This document shows, piece by piece, positions 1 to 7,880 of a stretch of 53,188 nt of DNA. The DNA lies in NCBI GenBank assembly GCA_002344785.1, contig DDUL01000051.1, forward strand, positions 5,150 through 58,337, read 5' to 3'. The notes below the pieces were generated by a model that searched no databases, had not been told where the DNA came from, and worked only from the letters and a program-made list of their open reading frames with translations. Made by a program: the position numbers and the translations under genes. The first letter of the stretch is position 1. Each line of letters starts with the position of its first letter. The stretch is from Bdellovibrionaceae bacterium UBA2339. GTDB taxonomy: Bacteria; Bdellovibrionota; Bdellovibrionia; Bdellovibrionales; JAMPXM01.

Positions 1-185
1 ATCGGGCCGGTGACGTTCCAGTGGTAGTAGTGAGTTTTAAGGTACAGCGTGTAGGTGTCGGCCAAAAGATGCGACAGGCCTTCGCTGAGAGCCTTGCGGT
101 CTTTTTCCTTGATGCCGATATTGATCGCCACACCAGCGGGAGCGGACTTCGCAGCGCTGGGTTTTGCCGTTTTCTTGCTTGTCAT
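1..185 (-). CDS. dps: Dps-family DNA-protecting ferritin-like protein (N-terminal part)
   Basis: The gene is cut by the left window edge; the first 61 codons are visible. A lysine/alanine-rich tail of about 20 residues is followed by the opening helix of the Dps fold, with the segment LYLKTHYYHWNVTGP, which carries the His/Trp pattern typical of the ferroxidase helix of Dps. Dps dodecamers oxidise and store iron and coat DNA during starvation or oxidative stress. The ATG at 185 is preceded by a GGAGG ribosome-binding site at 191-195. A longer overlapping frame on the same strand (37-261) has no such features. The family call rests on the N-terminus only. Confidence 0.85.
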   Translation of the reverse strand, partial: MTSKKTAKPSAAKSAPAGVAINIGIKEKDRKALSEGLSHLLADTYTLYLKTHYYHWNVTGP

Positions 186-232
186 CGAGGCCTCCTGGAT
201 CTGATTCGCTACGACGCTTATGAGAAGCTTTC

Positions 233-261
233 ATCCTAGGCGTTCGAAGTGCGTGCGACAA
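233..261 (-). promoter_or_regulatory. Putative sigma-70 promoter of dps
   Basis: On the minus strand a TTGTCG -35 (256-261) and a TAGGAT -10 (233-238) are separated by exactly 17 bases, placing the transcript start near 226, about 40 bases ahead of the dps start codon. Each hexamer matches the consensus at four of six positions, so this is plausible but unproven. Confidence 0.4.
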
Positions 262-431
262 TCATGTACACTTCGCGGCGGTGAAGACTTTGGTCGAGCA
301 CGACCACGCCAGAGCTTTCGGCGCTTCAGAGCATGTTAAACTCAGAATGAGACGAATTGAGTCGGTTTGATTCCGCAGGTGGCGTGCTTTCAGCGATCCG
401 AAAAGTTTCCGTCGTGAAGAGGATGATTCAC

Positions 432-1025
432 ATGAAGCCCAATCAGAATGTCATTCGTGCTTTTGCAAGCCTCATCTTTCTGCTGAGTGTTTTAGTTCAG
501 AATCGCGCTGAGGCCACGAGTGCGGTGAGCTTGCTCAACGACTATGGCAAGGACACGGCGCAGATGCGATCTCCCGGACGTCACGCCACACGCTCGGAGC
601 TCTTTGAGGCGCCCGGGCCGGCGCGAAGTGATGGCTTTGATTTGCTGCGCGCTTCGCCGAACCGCGCTTTGGCGATTCGTTGTGAAGAAGGATGGGATGG
701 GCCACGAGTGTGGCAATATCGCGATGCAGTTTTGAGTGAGGCAGCAGGCGACGACAAAGGCTCGCGACATTTGCGATATCAATTTCAGAATCTCGACGAG
801 TGCTTCAAGGCCCGCGATGCCTTGAGCGCCACGCGCGAGGCCGGCTGTCGCGTGCGAATCGACTTTGCGGGAGGTCAGCCCAAGGGTACAGCGCGCTTTC
901 GCGGCGTCGAGTGCGACACAGCAAGCGCAGGCGCGACGATCGGTTCAGCTCCGCAGGCCACGCCGCGATCTACGCCCAGCTCGGCAGCACCTCAACCCAC
1001 GCGAACGCCGCGCATTTCGCGCTAG
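432..1025 (+). CDS. Secreted hypothetical protein
   Basis: A 197-residue protein not recognised as a known family. It begins with a clear Sec signal peptide (Lys near the N-terminus, hydrophobic core IRAFASLIFLLSVLV, then a polar Glu-Ala-Thr region), so it should be periplasmic or surface exposed. The middle contains three cysteines that could form disulfides, and the last 35 residues are a Ser/Thr/Pro/Ala-rich tail. The frame is open from 357, but the ATG at 432 is preferred because it puts the signal peptide at the N-terminus and has AGAGG at 418-422 at good spacing; 423 is the alternative. It lies alone, divergent from dps and convergent with the c-di-GMP RNA. Confidence 0.65.
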   Translation: MKPNQNVIRAFASLIFLLSVLVQNRAEATSAVSLLNDYGKDTAQMRSPGRHATRSELFEAPGPARSDGFDLLRASPNRALAIRCEEGWDGPRVWQYRDAVLSEAAGDDKGSRHLRYQFQNLDECFKARDALSATREAGCRVRIDFAGGQPKGTARFRGVECDTASAGATIGSAPQATPRSTPSSAAPQPTRTPRISR

Positions 1026-1087
1026 AAATTTCGCCTCTGGATTACACTTTGGCTCATCGGCAAGTCCCACTCACGCGTGGGCCAAAT

Positions 1088-1115
1088 AAAAAAACCCGCC
1101 GTGGGGCTGGCGGGT
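1088..1115 (-). terminator. Intrinsic terminator of the c-di-GMP RNA
   Basis: On the minus strand ACCCGCC (1109-1115) pairs with GGCGGGT (1094-1100) across an eight-base loop and runs straight into a T-tract (1088-1094). A further hairpin, CGGGGT with ACCCCG, lies just upstream at about 1117-1135. Confidence 0.85.
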
Positions 1116-1295
1116 GCGGGGTTCACGGACCCCGTTACCGATGAATTCCTCCAAGATGCTTGCTCAAGTGCTTCTCGTCCTCTGGCAGCTTGGCTGGCGT
1201 CGTGCACTGATACGTTGGCGGGAGACCGTGCACATTAGCCCCATTAGCTTTGCGTCCCACTTTTTCAAGTGGTTTGCCCTGAGCAAAGGAGGGAT
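1088..1295 (-). ncRNA. Stand-alone c-di-GMP-I (GEMM) aptamer RNA, merRNA-like
   Basis: Read on the minus strand, 1289-1179 folds as a class I c-di-GMP riboswitch aptamer. P1 is CCUUUG (1284-1289) with CAGAGG (1179-1184). The invariant block CAGGGCAAACC (1271-1281) leads into P2 capped by a GAAA tetraloop, followed by GUGGGACGCAAAGC (near 1247-1260). A second arm is closed by two self-complementary GUGCAC segments and ends in GCCAAGCUGCC (1183-1193). Instead of a coding region, the aptamer is followed by a second hairpin and an intrinsic terminator at 1088-1115. With a predicted start near 1295 the RNA is about 208 bases. In B. bacteriovorus a similar free-standing aptamer RNA, merRNA, is extremely abundant in attack phase and is thought to bind c-di-GMP; the same role here is inferred. 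Confidence 0.88.
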
Positions 1296-1301
1296 TCTGT
1301 C

Positions 1302-1328
1302 AGCATATCAATAGAACCTCCTTGTCGA
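1302..1328 (-). promoter_or_regulatory. Putative promoter of the c-di-GMP RNA
   Basis: Minus-strand TCGACA (1323-1328) and TATGCT (1302-1307), separated by 15 bases, sit just upstream of the aptamer and predict a start near 1295. The -35 matches TTGACA at five of six positions and the -10 at four of six, but the spacer is short. No good FliA-type element was found here. Confidence 0.35.
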
Positions 1329-1444
1329 AGTCCGACTGACAATTGAACTGACCTAACCTCTATGTCTGATTGATCCCCGCTACTCTGGCGGAGGATCCGA
1401 AATCCACATGGACTTACTCGGCATCCTTCTTCCCCCTACGGCGC

Positions 1445-1498
1445 CGCGATTTTTGGACCCTCAAGTTTCCCTAATCTCTTGAGCGAGGGCTCCACGCG
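1445..1498. other. Strong unexplained hairpin in a gene-poor stretch
   Basis: Between the c-di-GMP RNA and the terminator at 1776 there are about 450 bases with no convincing gene. Within them the arms 1445-1465 and 1478-1498 can pair almost throughout: CGCG/CGCG, GGA/TCC, CCCTC/GAGGG and AAG/CTT, with an alternative inner CTCAAG/CTTGAG. It could belong to an unrecognised structured RNA on either strand. I did not recognise 6S RNA, RNase P RNA, tmRNA or SRP RNA in it. The rest of 1330-1775 shows nothing I can call. Confidence 0.45.
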
Positions 1499-1775
1499 AA
1501 ATGTTTCCTTCCGTGGCTCACCGTGAAGTCAGATTATCGCAATGCGTCAAAAGAGTGAAGAAGAAGTCGACGAGTGTCGCAACATCAAACACTCGCGCGC
1601 CTCAGCCTGAGACATCTTTTGAGCTGGCTCACTTGCGTGGTTGTCGTGTCGAGTTGCGAGTTGAACTTGGAGTGCGTCCGCACGACGGATCTGGTGCGGA
1701 CGGAATCGGCTTTCGATTCTGAGCCAAGCGGAGTTGGCGGCGGAGTCACGACTTCGACTCTACCTAGAGCACGAA

Positions 1776-1812
1776 AAAAAGCCTCGTGGACTTCGCGTCG
1801 ACGAGGCTTTTT
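1776..1812. terminator. Bidirectional intrinsic terminator downstream of mrp
   Basis: AAGCCTCGT (1779-1787) pairs with ACGAGGCTT (1801-1809), with an A-run before and a T-run after, so it can work on both strands. It lies about 40 bases past the stop of the minus-strand Mrp gene, the likely user. On the plus strand no clear transcript ends here. Confidence 0.8.
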
Positions 1813-1850
1813 GATTCACGACCACGCAAGTGGGCCAGCTCTCAGGAGTC

Positions 1851-2633
1851 TCAAAGCAGCCGCGCGGCGATCTGCGCAAAGGCTTCGGCCTCGGCACTTT
1901 TCGGATCGCTTTCGACGACGGGAATTCCCGCTTCGCCGCCTAAGCCGACGTTGGGATGAAAGGGGACCTCGCCCAGTTTCATCAGTCCGCGCTCCTCCAG
2001 CCAGCGATCCAGCGAGCCCTTCGGGAAAAGTTGCACGCGCTCCGTGCTTCCCGGCGGGATGAACCAACTCATGTTTTCCACCACGCCCAACACGGGCACT
2101 TGCACGCGCGCCCACATGTCGATGGCTTTTTTCACATCGGTGAGCGCGACATCTTGCGGAGTGCTCACGGCGATCGCTCCCGCAACGGGGACTTTTTGTG
2201 CGAGTGAAAGCTGAATGTCGCCTGTGCCTGGCGGCAGGTCCACGAGCAGCAGGTCCAATTCACCCCAGGCCACTTCGCGAAGGAATTGATCCATGGCTTT
2301 GAAAAGCATGGGGCCGCGCCACACGACCGCGAGGTCTTCGTCGACAAGATAGCCAATGCTCATGAGTTTCAGCCCGTAGCGTTCCAGCGGCTGCAGCAGA
2401 TTGTTTTCTCCGAGTGCGACCTTCTGTTGAAGCGTGCCAGTCATCCGCGGCAGCGACGGCCCGTAGATGTCGGCGTCGAGCAATCCCACCTTCAGCCCTT
2501 TTTTCGCAAGCGCCAGCGCGAGATTGGTGGCAACTGTGCTCTTGCCTACGCCGCCTTTGCCCGATGAGACGGCGAGGATACGCTTCACGCCGGGGATGGG
2601 GCGTTGCTGATCGAAGGGATTCATTTGTGCCAT
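1851..2633 (-). CDS. mrp: Mrp/ApbC-type P-loop ATPase, iron-sulfur carrier family
   Basis: A 260-residue MinD/Mrp-family ATPase. The deviant Walker A motif GKGGVGKST is at residues 25-33, the switch region DADIYGPSLPRM at 53-64 and DLPPGTGD at 132-139, all typical of Mrp/ApbC/NBP35 proteins that bind and transfer Fe-S clusters. The N-terminal DUF59 domain of many homologues is absent. The segment after ENMSWF (186-191), where ApbC proteins usually carry a CxxC cluster-binding pair, reads IPPGS and has no cysteine. The frame extends upstream to 2753, but the ATG at 2633 has a GAGG-type ribosome site and starts where family homology starts. It is followed by the terminator at 1776-1812, so it appears to be monocistronic. 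Confidence 0.88.
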   Translation of the reverse strand: MAQMNPFDQQRPIPGVKRILAVSSGKGGVGKSTVATNLALALAKKGLKVGLLDADIYGPSLPRMTGTLQQKVALGENNLLQPLERYGLKLMSIGYLVDEDLAVVWRGPMLFKAMDQFLREVAWGELDLLLVDLPPGTGDIQLSLAQKVPVAGAIAVSTPQDVALTDVKKAIDMWARVQVPVLGVVENMSWFIPPGSTERVQLFPKGSLDRWLEERGLMKLGEVPFHPNVGLGGEAGIPVVESDPKSAEAEAFAQIAARLL

Positions 2634-2798
2634 GACGAGCCTCGCTGGATTCGAGTCCAACCACGGTGTTTCCGGGTTTGATCTCTGAAGTTCACAATCG
2701 GTTGGGCGCCTTTGGCCTCGAACACAAACTCCATGTCTCAGTCTGAGACACAAGCCCGGCCTTGAGGCGAGTCGCGGAAATTCCGATAACGCTATACA

Positions 2799-3281
2799 GT
2801 GGAGTGGTTACTAAATCCAGATAACTTGATGCTGATTCAAGGCCTCGTGTTCTTGATCGTCGTCGCCATCATATGGTTGGGCGGGGCTCGCGCACGTCCC
2901 GAGGCCTACTTGCGCTTTGATGAAGACAATGGCCGCGCCATCCCCTTCGAGGCCGAAGTGGTGAGTGAAGAGGCGGCAGGCTCGCGATCCGAAAAGTACG
3001 CCAAGGCCTTGGCGGTTCTTGAGGTGGACGAGCCCGTGCCGCACCTGGGTGGGCGTCGTGAGGAGCGCGATGCCGAGGCCTTTGGCGGCGGGCGCTCGTT
3101 GAATGTGTTTTTCAATTGGAATGGCCACACCTGGGATGCGCATGAAGTGCTGGGACTGCCGGCCGGCGCTTCACGCGACAAAGTCATTCAAGCTTTTCAT
3201 GCCGCACGGGCACGCGCGGGACGCGACAGCCTGCCGTTTTTGCAGGCGGCCGCCGATGCCATTCTCAAACGCAGCGCTTAA
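2799..3281 (+). CDS. Membrane-anchored J-like domain protein
   Basis: A 160-residue protein with one N-terminal transmembrane helix (about residues 11-28, LMLIQGLVFLIVVAIIWLGG) and a short cytoplasmic C-terminal domain, DAHEVLGLPAGASRDKVIQA, that reads like the first helices of a DnaJ domain. The HPD tripeptide that stimulates DnaK is absent, so it is at best a degenerate J domain. The start is uncertain: GTG at 2799 or ATG at 2829, both without a clear ribosome site. It is divergent from mrp and lies about 70 bases ahead of glyQS. Confidence 0.6.
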   Translation: MEWLLNPDNLMLIQGLVFLIVVAIIWLGGARARPEAYLRFDEDNGRAIPFEAEVVSEEAAGSRSEKYAKALAVLEVDEPVPHLGGRREERDAEAFGGGRSLNVFFNWNGHTWDAHEVLGLPAGASRDKVIQAFHAARARAGRDSLPFLQAAADAILKRSA

Positions 3282-3294
3282 TCCCAAGCGCGAA

Positions 3295-3324
3295 TTGACC
3301 CACTTTTGACCTCGTTGGTAGCGT
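3295..3324 (+). promoter_or_regulatory. Putative promoter of glyQS
   Basis: TTGACC (3295-3300), an 18-base spacer and TAGCGT (3319-3324) predict a start near 3332, leaving a leader of about 20 bases that holds a GAGG ribosome site before the GTG at 3353. The -10 is weak but resembles the TAGGAT proposed for dps. Confidence 0.35.
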
Positions 3325-3352
3325 CGTTCGACCCGAACCTGCGAGGTGCGTC

Positions 3353-4711
3353 GTGAGTGATTCCGTCAAGCGTTTAGCTGATTTGGCCACCATGGTGTCG
3401 TTGTGCAAACGACGCGGATTTGTGTTTCAGAGCTCCGAGATCTACGGCGGCTTGAATTCTTGTTGGGACTACGGGCCGCTCGGCGCGCAACTCAAGCAAA
3501 ACGTGAAGCGCGCATGGTGGAACTCGATGACTCGTCGAGATGACGTGGTCGGCTTGGATGCGGCGATTCTCATGCATCCGACGGTGTGGAAGGCGAGTGG
3601 TCACGTCGATGGTTTCAGCGATCCGCTGGTGGATTGCAAAGACTGTAAGACGCGCTTTCGCGCCGACAACACGGAAAGCTACATCAACGACAAAAAGTGC
3701 CCCAACTGCGGCTCGAAGAATCTCACCGAAGAGCGCAAGTTCAACTTGATGTTCAAGACTCACATGGGTCCGACCGAAGATCAGGGCTCAGTGGTGTACT
3801 TGCGGCCTGAGACGGCGCAAGGCCACTTTGTGAACTACGAAAACATTCAGACGACTTCGCGTCGCAAGATTCCGTTTGGCATCGCGGCCATCGGCAAAAG
3901 TTTTCGTAACGAGATCACGCCCGGAAATTTTATTTTCCGTACGCGCGAGTTCGAGCAGATGGAGATGCAGTACTTCGTGAAGCCCGGCACGGATTCCGAC
4001 TGGTACGAAAAGTGGCGCGAGACGCGCTGGCAGTTCTATTTGCGACTTGGCATTCGCGCGGAGAACTTGCGCTGGAAACCGCATGGCGCGGATGAACTGG
4101 CGCATTACGCGAAGGCCGCCGTCGATGTGCAGTATCAGTTTCCCTTTGGCTGGCAGGAGCTGGAGGGCATTCATAATCGCAGTGACTTCGATCTTTCCCA
4201 GCACACCAAGTTCTCAGGTAAGAAGCTTGAGTACTTTGATGAAGCGGCCAAAGAGAAGTTCGTTCCCTACGTGATCGAGACGGCCGTGGGCTGTGATCGT
4301 CTGATCTTAGTGGTGCTGTGTGATGCTTACCGCGAAGAAGTCAGCGTCGACGAAGAGTCGGGAAAGCCTGACACGCGTGTCGTGCTCGGCTTCCATCCCG
4401 ATTTGGCGCCGGTGAAAGTGGCGGTGTTGCCACTGTCGAAAAAGGCCGAGCTGCAAGGGCCAGCGATGAAACTTCGCGACGCTCTGGCTGAAGAGTTCGA
4501 CGTGCAATACGACGACTCGCAGTCCATCGGTAAGCGCTATCGTCGCCAAGATGAAATCGGCACACCCTTCTGTGTGACCTTCGATTTTGACTCGCTCAAC
4601 GATCACAAAGTCACGGTTCGCCATCGCGACAGCATGAAGCAAGAGCGAGTGGCCATTGATCAGGTCGTCGGTTACGTAGCGGCGGGGCTTAAGAACTTCC
4701 ATAAAATGTGA
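3353..4711 (+). CDS. glyQS: Glycyl-tRNA synthetase, dimeric class II type
   Basis: A 452-residue enzyme of the single-chain alpha2 GlyRS type, charging tRNA-Gly in the cytosol. Visible are the N-terminal catalytic opening (FVFQSSEIYGGLNSCWDYGP), a CxxC plus CPNC metal-binding insertion at about residues 95-125, the motif 2 region FRNEITPGNFIFRTREFEQ, and the C-terminal anticodon-binding domain. Length fits the family (about 450-500). The GTG start follows a GAGG ribosome site. ppdK begins 9 bases after the stop, so the two genes are very likely co-transcribed. Confidence 0.96.
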   Translation: MSDSVKRLADLATMVSLCKRRGFVFQSSEIYGGLNSCWDYGPLGAQLKQNVKRAWWNSMTRRDDVVGLDAAILMHPTVWKASGHVDGFSDPLVDCKDCKTRFRADNTESYINDKKCPNCGSKNLTEERKFNLMFKTHMGPTEDQGSVVYLRPETAQGHFVNYENIQTTSRRKIPFGIAAIGKSFRNEITPGNFIFRTREFEQMEMQYFVKPGTDSDWYEKWRETRWQFYLRLGIRAENLRWKPHGADELAHYAKAAVDVQYQFPFGWQELEGIHNRSDFDLSQHTKFSGKKLEYFDEAAKEKFVPYVIETAVGCDRLILVVLCDAYREEVSVDEESGKPDTRVVLGFHPDLAPVKVAVLPLSKKAELQGPAMKLRDALAEEFDVQYDDSQSIGKRYRRQDEIGTPFCVTFDFDSLNDHKVTVRHRDSMKQERVAIDQVVGYVAAGLKNFHKM

Positions 4712-4720
4712 GGTGCTAGA

Positions 4721-7411
4721 ATGAAGCGCGTCTATTTCTTCGCGGCCGGTGAGACCGAAGGCAACGCATCGATGCGCAACATTCTGGGCGGTAAAGGTGC
4801 CAACCTCGCCGAGATGACGTCGCTGGGCATTCCGGTCCCGCCGGGATTTACGATCTCCACCGAAATGTGTGTGCAGTTCTATCGCGACGGCGAAAAGCTT
4901 TCGGAAGCTTTGCGCGCGGATGTCGAGGCGGCGCTCGCGCGCGTGGAAGCGAAGATCGGCAAAAAATTCGGCGATCCCGCGAATCCTTTGCTGGTGAGTG
5001 TGCGATCGGGTGCGCGCGCCTCGATGCCCGGTATGATGGACACGATTTTGAACTTGGGTCTTAACGATGTGACGGTCGAAGGCTTGGCGAGCGCCAGTGG
5101 CAACGCGCGATTTGCGTGGGACTCTTACCGTCGCTTCATTCAGATGTACTCCGATGTCGTGATGGGCATGAACTCCACTCTTCTCGACGTTATGATGGAA
5201 GATCTCAAGGATCACAAAGGCTACAAGCAAGACACGGATCTGACGGTCGATGATCTCAAAGGTCTGGTCGTCGCGTTTAAGCGCCAGATCACAGAAACCA
5301 CAGGGCAGAAGTTCCCCGTGGATCCGCGCGAACAGCTGTGGGGCTCGATCTCGGCGGTGTTTCGTTCGTGGAACACGCCGCGCGCTGTGGCCTATCGGCA
5401 ATTGCACAATATTCCGTCGGAGTGGGGCACGGCCGTCAACGTGCAGTCGATGGTGTTCGGTAACCTCGGCGAAGATTCGGCGACAGGCGTGGCGTTTTCG
5501 CGAAACCCCTCGACCGGTGAGCGCGTGTTCTACGGCGAATATTTGGTGAACGCCCAAGGCGAAGATGTGGTCGCCGGCATTCGCACGCCGGTGCCGATTC
5601 TCGCTGGCGAAGCGGCGGCCGCGAAAATGAAGGGCGAGTCGCTGGAAGAGCGCATGCCCGAGGCCTTTGGCGCTTTGGTCTCGACTTACGAGCGACTTGA
5701 GAAGCACTACCGCGATATGCAGGACATGGAATTCACCATCGAGCGCGGCAAGCTTTGGATGCTGCAAACTCGAACGGGAAAGCGCACGGCGAAGGCGGCT
5801 TTGCGCATCGCTTGCGACATGATGGATGAAGGCATGATCTCGCGCGAGGAGGCTTTGCTGCGCATTGATCCAAAGTCTTTGGATCAGTTGCTGCACCCGA
5901 CTCTCGATTCGAAGGCGAAGAAGACTTTGCTCACCAAAGCCTTGCCGGCGTCACCCGGTGGAGCCGTGGGGCGCATCGTGTTTTCCAGTGAAGAAGCTGT
6001 CGATGCCAAAGAGCGCGGTGAGAAGGTCATTTTGGTGCGCATCGAAACTTCTCCTGAAGACATTCTCGGTATGGTCGCCGCACAAGGCATTCTCACTTCG
6101 CGCGGAGGTATGACTTCGCATGCGGCGGTGGTTGCGCGCGGCATGGGAAAATGTTGTGTGGCGGGAGCGGGTGACGTGACCGTCGATTATCATCGCGAAG
6201 AAATGCGCGTGGCGGGCTATGTGCTGCGCAAAGGTGATGTGATCACGCTGGATGGATCGACGGGAGAAGTTTTCTTGGGCGAAGTGCGCATGGTGGAGCC
6301 CGAGCTCTCTGGTGATTTTGCGCGGCTGATGAAGATGGCCGATGAAACGCGTGTCCTGCGAGTTCGCGCCAACGCGGACACGCCGAAGGATGCCGAGACG
6401 GCGCGTGGCTTCGGTGCCGAAGGCATTGGCCTATGTCGCACCGAACACATGTTCTTTGGCGCGGATCGCATCGATGTGGTGCGCGAGATGATCGTCGCTG
6501 AATCGCGCGCCGAACGCGAAGATGCATTGGAGCGGTTGTTGCCGATGCAGCGATCCGATTTCATCTCACTGTTTAAGACGATGAAGGGCTATCCGGTGAC
6601 GATTCGCTTGTTGGATCCGCCACTTCATGAATTTGTACCGCACACCGAAGCTGAGACTCGCGAATTGGCCAGCAAGCTCGACATGGATTTTGATCGGCTG
6701 ATGAACCGCGTGCGCGGTCTGCACGAGTTCAATCCCATGCTTGGGCATCGCGGCTGTCGCCTCGCCATCACTTATCCCGAGATCTACGCGATGCAAGCTC
6801 GTGCAATCGCCGAGGCCGCTGTGGCCGTGGTGAAAGAGGGTTTGCAGTTGGTCCCCGAAATCATGATCCCGCTCGTTGGCGTGGAAAAAGAATTGTCTCT
6901 GCTGCGTGATTTGGTCGTCCGCGAGGTCGATCGCGTGAAATCTGAGAGTGGTGTCGCATTTGATTACTTGGTCGGCACCATGATTGAGCTTCCGCGCGCG
7001 GCATTGGTCGCTGGAGAAATTGCACGTCAGGCGGATTTCTTCAGCTTCGGCACCAACGATTTGACTCAGACGACGCTCGGACTTTCGCGCGACGACTCGG
7101 CTCGTTTCCTCGCGACCTATGTGAATGAAGGCATTTTCGCGCAAGACCCCTTTGTCAGCATCGACCAAGAGGGCGTCGGTCAGTTGGTTCGCATGGGAGT
7201 CGAGCGAGGCCGCGCCACGCGAAGTGGGTTGAAGGTCGGCGTCTGCGGCGAACACGGCGGCGATCCCGAGTCGATTCACTTTTTCGCTCGTGTCGGTTTG
7301 GACTACGTCAGTTGCTCGCCTTACCGCGTGCCGATCGCGCGCCTCGCCGCTGCACAAGCGCAGCTGTTGAAGCTGCGTGGTGGTGGTCAGGCGGGCAGCG
7401 GCATGCATTGA
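4721..7411 (+). CDS. ppdK: Pyruvate, phosphate dikinase
   Basis: An 896-residue enzyme that interconverts pyruvate, ATP and phosphate with phosphoenolpyruvate, AMP and pyrophosphate. The N-terminal ATP-grasp domain starts with GGKGANLAEM at residues 24-33. The phosphohistidine domain carries GGMTSHAAVVARGMGK with the catalytic His at 467. The C-terminal PEP/pyruvate barrel includes the catalytic Cys in VCGEHGGD. Length is normal for bacterial PPDK. It follows glyQS by 9 bases. Together with enolase at 17.8 kb it fits a carbon metabolism centred on PEP and gluconeogenesis. The gene shows no truncation or missing motif. Confidence 0.97.
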   Translation: MKRVYFFAAGETEGNASMRNILGGKGANLAEMTSLGIPVPPGFTISTEMCVQFYRDGEKLSEALRADVEAALARVEAKIGKKFGDPANPLLVSVRSGARASMPGMMDTILNLGLNDVTVEGLASASGNARFAWDSYRRFIQMYSDVVMGMNSTLLDVMMEDLKDHKGYKQDTDLTVDDLKGLVVAFKRQITETTGQKFPVDPREQLWGSISAVFRSWNTPRAVAYRQLHNIPSEWGTAVNVQSMVFGNLGEDSATGVAFSRNPSTGERVFYGEYLVNAQGEDVVAGIRTPVPILAGEAAAAKMKGESLEERMPEAFGALVSTYERLEKHYRDMQDMEFTIERGKLWMLQTRTGKRTAKAALRIACDMMDEGMISREEALLRIDPKSLDQLLHPTLDSKAKKTLLTKALPASPGGAVGRIVFSSEEAVDAKERGEKVILVRIETSPEDILGMVAAQGILTSRGGMTSHAAVVARGMGKCCVAGAGDVTVDYHREEMRVAGYVLRKGDVITLDGSTGEVFLGEVRMVEPELSGDFARLMKMADETRVLRVRANADTPKDAETARGFGAEGIGLCRTEHMFFGADRIDVVREMIVAESRAEREDALERLLPMQRSDFISLFKTMKGYPVTIRLLDPPLHEFVPHTEAETRELASKLDMDFDRLMNRVRGLHEFNPMLGHRGCRLAITYPEIYAMQARAIAEAAVAVVKEGLQLVPEIMIPLVGVEKELSLLRDLVVREVDRVKSESGVAFDYLVGTMIELPRAALVAGEIARQADFFSFGTNDLTQTTLGLSRDDSARFLATYVNEGIFAQDPFVSIDQEGVGQLVRMGVERGRATRSGLKVGVCGEHGGDPESIHFFARVGLDYVSCSPYRVPIARLAAAQAQLLKLRGGGQAGSGMH

Positions 7412-7434
7412 GTTTTGGTTTTTTGGAGTGTGTG

Positions 7435-7464
7435 GGCGCTGGGTTGGCGTGCGCTGGGTTGGCG
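7435..7464. repeat. 15-bp tandem duplication
   Basis: The unit GCGCTGGGTTGGCGT occurs twice back to back just after ppdK, in the gene-free stretch 7412-7880. No coding function is evident. Confidence 0.6.
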
Positions 7465-7480
7465 TGCGTAGGCAGTTCTA

Positions 7481-7595
7481 GGCGCGTGATGCGGCGTGAC
7501 CCGCGCCAGCGCGGGTGGCGTGAGTGCGCCGATGTGCGGATCGTGTTGGCGCGTGATGCAGTGTGACCCGCGCCAGCGCGGATGGCGCGTGAGTG
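7481..7595. repeat. Two copies of a 45-bp direct repeat built on a palindrome
   Basis: Two units of about 45 bases (near 7481-7527 and 7548-7595) share most positions and each carries GACCCGCGCCAGCGCGG, whose core CCGCGC-CA-GCGCGG is self-complementary. The core lies at 7498-7514 and 7565-7581. Two more copies lie inside the neighbouring HNH gene. The arrangement resembles small REP/MITE-like intergenic repeats. The remaining 7600-7880 is gene free and I see nothing else in it. Confidence 0.7.
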
Positions 7596-7880
7596 TCGAG
7601 GCGGCCGCGATTGGCTTGTGCTGTCCGGCGGCGCTGTCCGGATTCCGGACGTGCGTGAGACCAGCGCAAATTTTTGTTGACGTGATTTTCCCCTGAACTC
7701 ACTCGCGCGCAGCCAACACAAAGCGATCCTCGCCTCAAACCACCGCAATCGCCGCACGCACGCGGCTCACAGCTTGAGCGCGCGAGCAAACCCCGCTTCG
7801 CGTGCCTCTGCGCAAACGCCCGCCACACGCGATCCTCGCGCGAAAAATCTGAGCGTAAAAACCCGTGCTAAACACAGGGT

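Noticed and set aside
1114..1314. 66-residue open frame on the plus strand
   Set aside because: It is the antisense of the c-di-GMP aptamer RNA, which explains the sequence conservation far better.
1574..1775. GTG-started frame with a lipobox-like VVVSSC, possible small lipoprotein
   Set aside because: The frame has no stop before running through the terminator at 1776-1812 and into the antisense of mrp, and the ribosome site is weak.
2763..2789. TCCGATAA as a FliA promoter for the J-like protein
   Set aside because: There is no acceptable -35 at the correct distance, and the start would almost touch the GTG.
4307..5896. Long minus-strand frame (529 codons) opposite glyQS and ppdK
   Set aside because: It is antisense to two well-supported enzymes; His/Arg-rich composition is that of a reading-frame shadow. 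The same applies to 40444-42198 and 28189-29727.
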